NCBI RefSeq assembly: GCF_000621865.1
Contig: NZ_KK211358.1
Location: 198,847-256,152 of the forward strand
DNA: 57,306 bases
DNA from: Pseudobutyrivibrio sp. MD2005
Lineage (GTDB): Bacteria; Bacillota; Clostridia; Lachnospirales; Lachnospiraceae
Direction: 5' to 3'
A model generated the notes under the pieces. That model saw nothing but the letters and a program-made list of their open reading frames with translations, was not told where the DNA came from and made no database searches. Both the position numbers and the translations under genes were made by a program. Each line of letters opens with the position of its first letter. The first letter of the stretch is position 1. Below are positions 31,734 to 40,385 of this stretch, piece after piece.

Positions 31734-33086
31734 CTATATTATGTAGTCCTCACTTGTGGCATATAAGGCATATTTATGTTGACTGTCTATTGCAAATTCA
31801 AGCTTATTTCTATCATTTATGACTTCCTTTATTCTGTAAACAAGCTTCTTGTAGTCCTTTGCATCAAATCGATTTTCAGTAGATGTATATGCAACTTTAT
31901 GCAAAGTTTCATTAAATCCAAGAATAAGTTGATTATGCAAGAAGGCTTTTCGAAGCGCATTAACTATTTCCCCTTCATGATTGATATCCAAATAAAAATC
32001 ACATTCCATAAACAGCCTATCTAATGTTGGCATTTTGATATTTGGATACATTATCACATTTTCATACTTCTCATGAGAAAGAAGCTTCGCTGACATCTCG
32101 GTGATAGCTGTCACATGGAACTTAACCTCTGGAAGAGCTTCCACCAATTCCTTTAGCTTTTCAACATTTTCTGTGTTGGTACAGATAAGTGCCGATGGCC
32201 TTCCGGCATTTTTCTTCTTAAATGAATAAATATATCCAAGCTCTTTCAGCTTATCTGCTGGAGCATTCAATCGCTTCAGCTTCTCAAAGGATGCGTGATT
32301 TTGAACAACCACTTTCTCACACCTAGTGGATTTACCTTCAAAAATCATGGCCATATTTGATGGAATCTCATCTCCAGTCTTCTCCTGCCAAAACAGAACA
32401 TCCTTTTTTTCACCATCCTTTTCAGGCAATGCATTGGATACAAAAAACGGAACTGAAAGAGAATTAAAAAAGATTCGTTTTCCTTCCCACTTTCTTTCTA
32501 AGATATAATACTTAACAAACTCAGTTCTGTTCTTAAACACAAGTATTTTGCCATCTTTATTTAATACAATGTCGCCAGTGACAAAGTTTTCTACTATAAC
32601 CTCCTGCCCATTTGCATTAAAGTAGCTCTTGCTAACCCTTTGAGATTTTTTATTGAAAATTGTCCTTGCATAGCAACATCCATATTTATTGTAGTGGTCA
32701 GAGGCTTTTACCTCGCCATCCTCATCAATCCAGTCAACTACCCTCACAAGCCTGTTGTTCTTTGGTTCAGCATAAAAGATACGGCCACGTTCCTTCCCTT
32801 TATCATGGATGCTTCCGCTACTGTTTGTTCCACGGATTTCCCAAAATTCAGGTACTTGTATCTGATTGAAATATAGAGGTTTACCTTTCGAAGCCTTCGA
32901 TTTTTTGAAATCTCCCAGGAAATACTCAAAAACATTTTCTACTGAAGAAGGCAAAAAGCCATCATCATTTATAACTGCAGCCTTCACTTTATAATCAGCA
33001 TTTTGAAATGAAGTCAACAAATCCTGACTTTCCATATTGAAATAATCAAATAACAATACTATATCGTTTCGATTAGATTTTTCCAT
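31734..33086 (-). CDS. gtfB: Accessory Sec glycosyltransferase chaperone GtfB
   Basis: A 450-aa protein of the GtfB type, the non-catalytic partner that stabilises GtfA and binds the serine-rich acceptor for the first O-GlcNAc transfer. It has the expected N-terminal IVLLFDYFNMESQDLLTSFQNADY and mid-region beta-meander (ARTIFNKKSQRVSKSYFNANGQEVI), and the C-terminal degenerate GT-B fold (YLDINHEGEIVNALRKAFLHNQLILGFNETLH). It overlaps gtfA by 28 nt, so both are produced together. It is the last gene of the secY2-asp1-asp3-secA2-gtfA-gtfB run. Confidence 0.9.
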   Translation of the reverse strand: MEKSNRNDIVLLFDYFNMESQDLLTSFQNADYKVKAAVINDDGFLPSSVENVFEYFLGDFKKSKASKGKPLYFNQIQVPEFWEIRGTNSSGSIHDKGKERGRIFYAEPKNNRLVRVVDWIDEDGEVKASDHYNKYGCCYARTIFNKKSQRVSKSYFNANGQEVIVENFVTGDIVLNKDGKILVFKNRTEFVKYYILERKWEGKRIFFNSLSVPFFVSNALPEKDGEKKDVLFWQEKTGDEIPSNMAMIFEGKSTRCEKVVVQNHASFEKLKRLNAPADKLKELGYIYSFKKKNAGRPSALICTNTENVEKLKELVEALPEVKFHVTAITEMSAKLLSHEKYENVIMYPNIKMPTLDRLFMECDFYLDINHEGEIVNALRKAFLHNQLILGFNETLHKVAYTSTENRFDAKDYKKLVYRIKEVINDRNKLEFAIDSQHKYALYATSEDYII

Positions 33087-34555
33087 TTTGCCTCCACTTC
33101 ACTTGCCAAATATTTCTCAGCTTTACTGTAGGAATACTCGTGCATCTTCTCTAAATCATCTTCCGTGAATAGCTTTTTAATAGCAGCCACCATTGATTTT
33201 TGACGTTTAGACTTTATCATTCCAGTACTGTACTCAAGCTTATAGCCATTTTTTCCATGGTCTATAAATGTCTTATTGCCGTATCTGACATCAAATCCAA
33301 TAATAGGAAGTCCTGAGCCAATAGCCTCCATTAGAGTCAGGCCAAAGCCCTCGCTCGTTGACCCTGATAGATAAACCTCATATTTTTTGTAAACATCTGT
33401 CAGGTCATGTTGCCCCATTAACCGTATATACGAATCAGCCTTATGCTTTTTTATTTGTTCCTTTAAATCCTTTTCGGCTCCACCCTTTCCATAGATATCA
33501 AGGCTGATATCAGGAATGGTTTTGTGCGCTTCTACAACAGCATCCACAAGCCAATCCACATGCTTTTCCGTAGCAAGTCGAGATGCAGTAATTAGCGAAT
33601 GAGGCTTTCGCTCTCCCCCATCCTTCTTAAGCTCTGAAAGTGCACCTACCGGTATTGTATATACCTTAGGCTGCACGCCCACATACTTTTCAAATTGCTC
33701 TAGTAAAAGCTTTCGCTGTTCCTCGGTTGCTGTTATATAAAATGCAATGTGCTTATACATTGAGAATGAGTATTCGTAATAATTGTTCCAAAGAATATTA
33801 TTATCGTCAGTTGCACCCTCGCTAAAATGATCCGCATGAATTACAATTCCAACCTTAGCATCATTTGCATTTTCCAGGATTGCCTGTCCCTGACCAGTAG
33901 CGCGGTCAATTATTACCACATCATCAGAAGTTAGATTCAGCTTTTCTGTCATGTAGCCTATCAATTCTTCCTTTGAACAGATTAATCTATCAGGGAATTT
34001 ATACATTACATTGTCATCGTCATTTATTTCTTCATAGGCGAGACTGCCGTCCCTGTTGAAAAATCTTCGATGGTATAAATGAGCCTTGCCATCAAGTGGT
34101 GCATAGTACTCTGAAAAAACTCTGCCACTCATATAGTAGTCTTTTCTAATGAGTTTTCCCCTGGATACGATTTCCACTCGATGTACATAATCAGAATCCG
34201 TATTTACGAAGTAAACTCTGTAGAAATTATTTTCACCTTCGAAAATAAGCTTTCCAATAAGACCATCCCTGTCAGATGAAACTATAGGCGAAGACACAGT
34301 GGCTTTCAAATCCTCCAATGTGAAGCTAACAGACTCTGGTACATAGTCAGTAAAAAATGTATAAAGCCATATTATCTCATCATCCTCAAAGCCAATGTTT
34401 CTTGTCATGTCGATAAGATTATCTCTTGGGAACATGTCAGTAAAAATAAACTTAGCTTTATGACCGATATTTCTAAGCACTTTTGCTCTGTAAGCTTGAG
34501 CATACTCAACTCCCGAACTGGCCCAGCCAATACCCAAATTGAAATTATAGATCAT
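33059..34555 (-). CDS. gtfA: Accessory Sec glycosyltransferase GtfA
   Basis: A 498-aa GT-B glycosyltransferase (GT4-like) that puts the first GlcNAc on Ser/Thr of the serine-rich substrate together with GtfB. It starts with NFNLGIGWASSGVEYAQAYRAKVLRNIG, as GtfA homologues do. It then has the GtfA-specific beta-meander inserted in the N-terminal half (YMSGRVFSEYYAPLDGKAHLYHRRFFNRDGS) and the C-terminal nucleotide-sugar site (SLDIYGKGGAEKDL, GSTSEGFGLTLMEAIGSGLPIIGFDVRYGN, with the Glu of the EGFGL motif). GGGAGG precedes the ATG. Confidence 0.93.
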   Translation of the reverse strand: MIYNFNLGIGWASSGVEYAQAYRAKVLRNIGHKAKFIFTDMFPRDNLIDMTRNIGFEDDEIIWLYTFFTDYVPESVSFTLEDLKATVSSPIVSSDRDGLIGKLIFEGENNFYRVYFVNTDSDYVHRVEIVSRGKLIRKDYYMSGRVFSEYYAPLDGKAHLYHRRFFNRDGSLAYEEINDDDNVMYKFPDRLICSKEELIGYMTEKLNLTSDDVVIIDRATGQGQAILENANDAKVGIVIHADHFSEGATDDNNILWNNYYEYSFSMYKHIAFYITATEEQRKLLLEQFEKYVGVQPKVYTIPVGALSELKKDGGERKPHSLITASRLATEKHVDWLVDAVVEAHKTIPDISLDIYGKGGAEKDLKEQIKKHKADSYIRLMGQHDLTDVYKKYEVYLSGSTSEGFGLTLMEAIGSGLPIIGFDVRYGNKTFIDHGKNGYKLEYSTGMIKSKRQKSMVAAIKKLFTEDDLEKMHEYSYSKAEKYLASEVEAKWKNLIETI

Positions 34556-34577
34556 AAGACCTCCCGTTGCGCATATC

Positions 34578-36917
34578 CTATGGAAGAATGATATGCAGCC
34601 TATTTTTCTTGTCCATGCTTACTTCCGAAAGTAACACATTTCTAATAATATTTCGTTTGATGGTTTGCTCCATCTTTCTAAATGACTCTAAAGCCTCTGA
34701 TTGATATTCATACAAAAGATTTCTCTGGGCACTGCTTCGACCAGAAACCGCAGGCTGAAGCTGCTGCAGATAATCTACCTGTTCGATCCATGCATCATCA
34801 ATGGCAGATAAAGCCGAAACCCTGACAAAATCATTCATACCATTTTCAGAATCAATAGCTTTTTTCTTTTCCTCAAAAGACTGCTCCGCCCTGGACATAA
34901 TATACGCTTTGATTCTTGATTTATTCCTAAGATTCAGATATGTAGTGTCCTTCTCCATCCTATAGGAAATATTATCCAGTATGTATCGATTCAATTCAGA
35001 CACTGTCAGATTCTTATTTTCCTTAAGAAAGATATCTACATTCTCCTCGGCAATCTTAAACAGCTTTTCCTTTTCAACTGTTCCACCATCCAAAAGCATA
35101 TCACGGGTATCGTACATAAGCTTTCTTTCCAGCTGAAGTACGATATCGTAATCTTTGGAGGTCTTTCGATTGGTACTACCTACCTCCTCGTTTATCTTTT
35201 GAGCATTGTTAACAATTTTCTTGATTCTTCTATCACTGATTCTACGCTTGCCATCTATATACTTTTTCAGCTTTTCTGGGTCGGTGCCTTTCTCAACAAT
35301 ATCATCCTCAAGAGAGACGATAAATCGGCTGTACCCCGGGTCTCCCTGTCTTCCAGCACGTCCTCTGGCCTGGCGCTCATCACGGATATTGAGCATTCGT
35401 CCTACGCCGATTACAGCAAGGCCTCCAAGCTCTTTAACTCCAGGTCCCAGCTTAATATCTGTACCACGACCTGCCATTGATGTAGCAACTGTCATAGCTC
35501 CCATCTGGCCAGCTTCTTTGATAATTTCAGCCTCCCAGAAAGCGTTATTGGCATTCAAAACTGAATGAGGAATTCCCTCTTGCACTAGCATATGAGATAT
35601 GATTTCTGTATCCGAAATCATGGTTGTAACAATAAGTACAGGCTGTCCCAGTTCATGTTTCATCACTGCCAGCTTAATAGCTGCCTCAAACTGCTTATGT
35701 GAATCGCTGAAATACCAGTCTGGTAAATCCACTCGCTGAATTGGATTATTAGTAGGAATAACCACTACCTTTTTTCCGTACACTTCATAGAGCTCATCCT
35801 TGGCATCGTAGATAGTTCCGCTCATCCCAGCCATCTTAGGGAACATTGAGAAGAAATTCTGATAAGTTATCGACGCCATGGAACGGTTTTCCTGAGTGAT
35901 TTCCACATGCTCCTTGCACTCTATAGCCTGGTGCTGACCACCTCTAAGCTTAACACCCTTTAGCATTCTACCTGAGCTGGCATCGATAAGTGCTACCTCA
36001 CCAGCCTCGGAAATCATATATTCCGTTCCTTTCTCTATAATCTTGTGCGCTCTAAGAGCTAATACTAGATGTCTGTATATCTCGAAATATTTTGGAGCAA
36101 AAATGTTTTTGATTCCAAAATACTGCTCCGCGTACTCTAATCCCTTTTCAGTAAACCATACATTTTTCTCTTCTACCTCGTAATCCTCATCCTCTTTTAA
36201 GGTTCTTACGAAAAAGTCTGCCGATTCATAAAGATTAGACTGGACTCTTGGGGCTCCCGAAATTACAAGAGGCGTGCTGGCACTGTCCAAAAGCACCGAA
36301 TCTGCCTCATCAATAATGATATAGTTAAATGGCCTAAGGAATCTGTCTTTAGCAGACTTAACCAGATTATTAATAAGATAATCAAATCCTAAAGCTGAGT
36401 GAGTCGTATATACGATATCAGAATCATAAATGGCCTTCTTCTCATCGTTTTCAAATCTGTCATCCTCATCTCGCTTTACACCAGCCTGAATAGATAGGCC
36501 CATAAACATATAAGCTGGTCCCATCTCTTCCGCATCTCTTAGGGCAAGGTACTCATTATTTGTTACAAGGATAGCCCCCTTGCCTGTAAGTCCGTTAAGA
36601 TACATAGGAAGTGTCGCAGTAAGAGTCTTTCCTTCGCCAGTGTTCATCTCTGCAAGATAGCCTTGGTGCAAAGCAATTCCAGCCATTATCTGCACATCAA
36701 AAGGATACATGCCAAGGACCCTTTTATCAGCCTCACACATTGCAGCAAATGCCTCTGGAAGAATTTTATCCAAGGATTCCCCTTTATCAAATCTCTCCCT
36801 AAACTGGATGGTTAGCCCCTTTAATTCATCATCCGAAAGCTGCGCCATCTCCTCCTTATGAGACTTTACTTTATTCAATTCTCTTTTGAGTTTCTTTACA
36901 ATCCCCTTAGTCTTCAC
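34578..36917 (-). CDS. secA2: Accessory Sec translocase ATPase SecA2
   Basis: A 779-aa SecA paralogue dedicated to export of the serine-rich glycoproteins. Walker A is MNTGEGKTLTATLP, DEAD motif IIDEADSVLLD; motif TSMAGRGTDIKLG and RQARGRAGRQGDPG follow in NBD2. It lacks the zinc-binding C-terminal tail of housekeeping SecA, as SecA2 proteins do. The GTG start overlaps the end of asp3 (GAGG about 9 nt upstream). Several KE-rich segments in the scaffold domain differ from SecA1. Confidence 0.94.
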   Translation of the reverse strand: MKTKGIVKKLKRELNKVKSHKEEMAQLSDDELKGLTIQFRERFDKGESLDKILPEAFAAMCEADKRVLGMYPFDVQIMAGIALHQGYLAEMNTGEGKTLTATLPMYLNGLTGKGAILVTNNEYLALRDAEEMGPAYMFMGLSIQAGVKRDEDDRFENDEKKAIYDSDIVYTTHSALGFDYLINNLVKSAKDRFLRPFNYIIIDEADSVLLDSASTPLVISGAPRVQSNLYESADFFVRTLKEDEDYEVEEKNVWFTEKGLEYAEQYFGIKNIFAPKYFEIYRHLVLALRAHKIIEKGTEYMISEAGEVALIDASSGRMLKGVKLRGGQHQAIECKEHVEITQENRSMASITYQNFFSMFPKMAGMSGTIYDAKDELYEVYGKKVVVIPTNNPIQRVDLPDWYFSDSHKQFEAAIKLAVMKHELGQPVLIVTTMISDTEIISHMLVQEGIPHSVLNANNAFWEAEIIKEAGQMGAMTVATSMAGRGTDIKLGPGVKELGGLAVIGVGRMLNIRDERQARGRAGRQGDPGYSRFIVSLEDDIVEKGTDPEKLKKYIDGKRRISDRRIKKIVNNAQKINEEVGSTNRKTSKDYDIVLQLERKLMYDTRDMLLDGGTVEKEKLFKIAEENVDIFLKENKNLTVSELNRYILDNISYRMEKDTTYLNLRNKSRIKAYIMSRAEQSFEEKKKAIDSENGMNDFVRVSALSAIDDAWIEQVDYLQQLQPAVSGRSSAQRNLLYEYQSEALESFRKMEQTIKRNIIRNVLLSEVSMDKKNRLHIILP

Positions 36918-37350
36918 TGTCTATTTCCTCAATTGTAATTGAATGATATGTAAATTCCGTCATACCTGCATTAATAAGCTGCATTTTATAGCTGTAGGTT
37001 TTCAGCGGACAGCTAAAATCTGCTTCCACCCCTCTAATAGTAAAATCTCCTGCTTCTCGTTCGTATCTATCCAAAAATACAAGCCTTATAAGATAACCTT
37101 TGTTATTTGGTGTCTCAACATTTATCTTTATATGATATTTACTCTCGCCATCTATGATAGGCAAAGTCGGCTCTATTCTTTGAGCCTGATAATTTGTCAT
37201 GGAATACCACTCCTTAATAACCGTGCCAGGCGGCATAAGCTCATTTTTGAAGTGAACATTATTTCTAGCCTTGTATTCTATCTCGGAACCATACAAATAT
37301 GTATCCGAGCTATATTCATTCCAATAAATATTCCAACTAACTTTTTCCAT
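36907..37350 (-). CDS. asp3: Accessory Sec protein Asp3
   Basis: A 147-aa protein matching Asp3: it starts with WNIYWNEYSSDTYLYGSEIEYKARNNVHFKNELMPPG and has the KWYS/EWYSMTNYQAQR and YLIRLVFLDRYEREAG segments of this beta-rich family. With Asp1 and Asp2 it forms a complex that acts with SecA2 on the substrate. The ATG at 37350 is preferred to an overlapping GTG at 37356; AAGGGTG lies close upstream. It overlaps the secA2 start by 11 nt. Confidence 0.88.
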   Translation of the reverse strand: MEKVSWNIYWNEYSSDTYLYGSEIEYKARNNVHFKNELMPPGTVIKEWYSMTNYQAQRIEPTLPIIDGESKYHIKINVETPNNKGYLIRLVFLDRYEREAGDFTIRGVEADFSCPLKTYSYKMQLINAGMTEFTYHSITIEEIDSED

Positions 37351-37358
37351 AATCACCC

Positions 37359-38966
37359 TTATCCTTCAAGTGCATTTCGCACCATTTCCCACTTTTCCAG
37401 TAGATGCCTTGTGGTATATTTCTGACTGATTTCGTATGAATATACCTTGGCCTGATTCCAGTTAGCAAGACTACCTAAGAAGTAATCAAGTGCGTATGGT
37501 ATACGGTCAAATTCCTTTAAAACAAAGCCATTATAACCATTTTGCATATACTGGGTTTCTCTTCGAACAATCTGAGGAATAGCAGAACTTATACAGTTAA
37601 TCTGCAAATAAAGATCAGGATTATGTCGCATATCAATCATAATTCTCTGCTCTCTAATACACTTACTAACCGAAAGCTCATCCACGCACTGTTCAACGAA
37701 AAACCTTACAGGAATAATTTCCTCTTCCTCTTCATCTATTTCATTTTCTGCCGTTTCATCTTCCTTTTCTTCAGGAATAACAATTCTTCTATCCCCTCCA
37801 TTTTCTTCAACAATATCAGCAATCTTGTTCAAAAGATTGTTAGGTAAATCATATGCTGCATTTCTTGTGAAGATATGAATCATGGCATTTTCGTTTTGAT
37901 TTAAATAATCTGTAAGGGCAATGATTAGCGCCTTGAATCTATCATCTGGCATACCATCTATTGGTACTAAAATCTTCTGTACTGTAAGCTGTTCACTGAT
38001 ACCAAAGTCCATTCTTGAATCGTATGGTGATATATCGATGATGTTTTCTATCTCCTCACCCATTTCTCTTTTTAGATAGCGAGTGGTAGCTTCTGAATCA
38101 GTGATGATATATCCAGCCTTTTTTACTATAGGCTTGCCCTCTTCATGGTCTTTGATTCTATATCTATCACCATAAAATGATAGAATACACTTCTTAGTAT
38201 TTAGAAGCTTTTCAATGGCTACTGCATTGAGCTGATGCATGGCAACGCAATATATATCATCCCCCTCATTTGCCTGAAGATGAGCCATAAGAACTTCCAT
38301 AATTACATCTGTAAGGCTGCTATAAATAAGCTCTTTAAAATATCCGAGGGTTACTTCACCCTTCGCTGAAATAAAATATGTGTTGGAGTTAGCGTTAATT
38401 TCAACGGCACCTGTTTCAGCATATACACGCATTTTAGTGATGCCCTTTTCAGTAAGATAATCCGTATATGCGATAGTTCCATTATTGTAAATCTCTGTTG
38501 CAGATACAAAGCCCCTGTCATCATATATGTTTCTACGGCTCAGTACTCCCTGCTTAAACATACTTACTTCAATCGGATTTCCCGCCTCACCAAAATTAAT
38601 CTGGGCATACTTGGCATTTTCTAAATATGCTATAACCACAAATGGTGTATAGACAAACTCTATATGTTCTGGCCAATCTAAATTATGAAAAGAAAAAACT
38701 GAAACCTTCTTTCTGCTGACCTCCTGAATAGCATCAAAACAAGACCAGTAAGGAGCGTGAAAAACTCCCTGGCGGTGAAGAAAGTGTCTGAAATTTGGAG
38801 TGTGGCTCAAAAGAAGAATTTTAAAATCAGTCTTGCCACTTCGATGAAACATCTGCACCTGCTTTACTGTGTCATCAAATTCTGTGTGCATTCTTCTTGT
38901 ATGCCAGCTCTGTTCAAGCTCTTTCCACGTATTCTTTTGATACCACGCTGGAATAAAATATAACAT
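37359..38966 (-). CDS. asp1: Accessory Sec protein Asp1
   Basis: A 535-aa protein with the Asp1 pattern: MLYFIPAWYQ start, the HTPNFRHFLHRQGVFHAPYWSCFDAIQEV motif, a degenerate GT-B-like fold, and the C-terminal VQKILVPIDG..LIIALTDYLNQNENAMIHIFTRNA region. Asp1 is a non-enzymatic scaffold needed for export with Asp2 and Asp3. An acidic low-complexity insert (EKEDETAENEIDEEEEEI) stands in the C-terminal third. It lies between secY2 and asp3. Confidence 0.9.
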   Translation of the reverse strand: MLYFIPAWYQKNTWKELEQSWHTRRMHTEFDDTVKQVQMFHRSGKTDFKILLLSHTPNFRHFLHRQGVFHAPYWSCFDAIQEVSRKKVSVFSFHNLDWPEHIEFVYTPFVVIAYLENAKYAQINFGEAGNPIEVSMFKQGVLSRRNIYDDRGFVSATEIYNNGTIAYTDYLTEKGITKMRVYAETGAVEINANSNTYFISAKGEVTLGYFKELIYSSLTDVIMEVLMAHLQANEGDDIYCVAMHQLNAVAIEKLLNTKKCILSFYGDRYRIKDHEEGKPIVKKAGYIITDSEATTRYLKREMGEEIENIIDISPYDSRMDFGISEQLTVQKILVPIDGMPDDRFKALIIALTDYLNQNENAMIHIFTRNAAYDLPNNLLNKIADIVEENGGDRRIVIPEEKEDETAENEIDEEEEEIIPVRFFVEQCVDELSVSKCIREQRIMIDMRHNPDLYLQINCISSAIPQIVRRETQYMQNGYNGFVLKEFDRIPYALDYFLGSLANWNQAKVYSYEISQKYTTRHLLEKWEMVRNALEG

Positions 38967-38982
38967 GTCATTCTCCTAAGCT

Positions 38983-40188
38983 TTATAAAAATGGAATGTA
39001 CGCATCATAATCCTTAACCGCCCTAAACTCACGGTAAAGATTACAATTGATACTAGCCATTGCAATCATTATTGATGGCAAACTCATTACCTCCTGTGGC
39101 ACATATCCCTTAAGCTGAAGCACCAGAGGAAGTCCAATAAATAAGCTCATAAATGTAGCCGAAAACAGTGATACAAAAAATACTCGAGCACCTATGTATC
39201 TTCTTGTTCTCTTACCTGCTCTAAGTCCAGTAATACTATCTCCCGCCTTCTGTAAATTCTCAGCAAGATTCTTTGGACTGATAAAAACAAATGAAAAAAT
39301 TATAGTAATTGCATAAAGAACTACTACATAAACTCCGATTCCCAGCGGGTGGGTTGTATCCATGTTTTGAACAGCCCATTCCAGCTTCTTATCCTGCGGA
39401 AATAGTGTAGACAAGCCTATTGTGATATATACAGGCAGCATGAAAAATGCCGATGAAAACATTACCGGCATCATTCCAATTGGATTTAACTTGATTGGAA
39501 TATAATTTTTATCAGAATAGATATTATGAATTGATATTCGTTGCATCGGAATCCGATATTCAGAATTCTCAAAAATGATAGTGAAAAATAATGCAACAAG
39601 ACCAACCACACCAATGATTTTGATTTCTTCAAAATCTCTGGATTTAACAGTTCTTACAACGCTATCCAAAATGTTGACATAAATAAGAATAGTCTGACCT
39701 CCCACTCCGTATTTACCATTTCTAGTAGCAAGCCAAAGAATCAAAAAAGCTCCTGTAATCATCTGCAAACCAGATATGAATCTTGCTAAAATAAGCTCTA
39801 TGCCACCCTGATAAATATAAAGTGTTGAACCCGTTGTAAAATATGCCTGGACTGTTGCCCAAATAAGCATAAGCGCAAGTGTAGCTTGGGTAATCTTTTT
39901 AGGTGAAGTGTGGGCCTTGCTATCAGCACTTTTAAATGCTACCGCCACTTGCACAAAAAGCATCGAAAACATAAATGGAGATATACCAAGAGCCAGGATA
40001 GATGTTTTGTACCTATCTCCACCTATGGTCTGCATTATTAAATCATCTGTATGCCCCCTAAACGTCTCATAAGCAACCAAATCAACTCCATAAAGGGGCA
40101 ACTCACGTCCTGCTAGATAGATTGCCATTATTATGAAGGTAAATATTAGTTTTTGAAATAATGTCTTTGGAAAGAAATGTTTTGCCAT
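38983..40188 (-). CDS. secY2: Accessory Sec channel SecY2
   Basis: A 401-aa polytopic protein with about ten TM helices, a SecY homologue. Recognisable parts are the N-terminal TLFQKLIFTFIIMAIYLAGRELPLYGVD, TQATLALMLIWATVQAYFTT and the cytoplasmic PTSM/PIKLNPIGMMPVMFSSAFF region; the C-terminal GLRAGKRTRRYIGARVFFVSLFSATFM is the loop that contacts SecA. Its overall divergence from SecY1 and its place in the asp/secA2 run assign it to the accessory system. It is the first gene of this run and may start from a promoter at 40251-40278. Confidence 0.92.
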   Translation of the reverse strand: MAKHFFPKTLFQKLIFTFIIMAIYLAGRELPLYGVDLVAYETFRGHTDDLIMQTIGGDRYKTSILALGISPFMFSMLFVQVAVAFKSADSKAHTSPKKITQATLALMLIWATVQAYFTTGSTLYIYQGGIELILARFISGLQMITGAFLILWLATRNGKYGVGGQTILIYVNILDSVVRTVKSRDFEEIKIIGVVGLVALFFTIIFENSEYRIPMQRISIHNIYSDKNYIPIKLNPIGMMPVMFSSAFFMLPVYITIGLSTLFPQDKKLEWAVQNMDTTHPLGIGVYVVVLYAITIIFSFVFISPKNLAENLQKAGDSITGLRAGKRTRRYIGARVFFVSLFSATFMSLFIGLPLVLQLKGYVPQEVMSLPSIMIAMASINCNLYREFRAVKDYDAYIPFL

Positions 40189-40250
40189 ATATGTGCTCTT
40201 CCTCGTTAGTAATAATCAAGCTAATTTCTTTTGCAGTAAAAACTTCTCCG

Positions 40251-40278
40251 TTATTATTCTAATTTTACTACATTGCAA
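40251..40278 (-). promoter_or_regulatory. Possible promoter of the secY2 operon
   Basis: TTGCAA (40273-40278), 16-bp spacer, TAATAA (40251-40256) on the minus strand, between the terminator of the serine-rich gene and secY2. Both boxes deviate from consensus. Confidence 0.35.
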
Positions 40279-40332
40279 AGCCTTTTTGAATAAACAACTG
40301 TGTGAATTTTCTAAATATTCTACCTGCTATAC

Positions 40333-40359
40333 CAAAAGAAAGGGCAGCCAAGCTGCCCT
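40333..40359 (-). terminator. Terminator after serine-rich glycoprotein gene
   Basis: AGGGCAGC-ttg-GCTGCCCT followed by TTCTTTTG on the minus strand; separates the substrate gene from secY2. Confidence 0.8.
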
Positions 40360-40385
40360 AAATCTTTTATTTAGTTGAAGGTCTA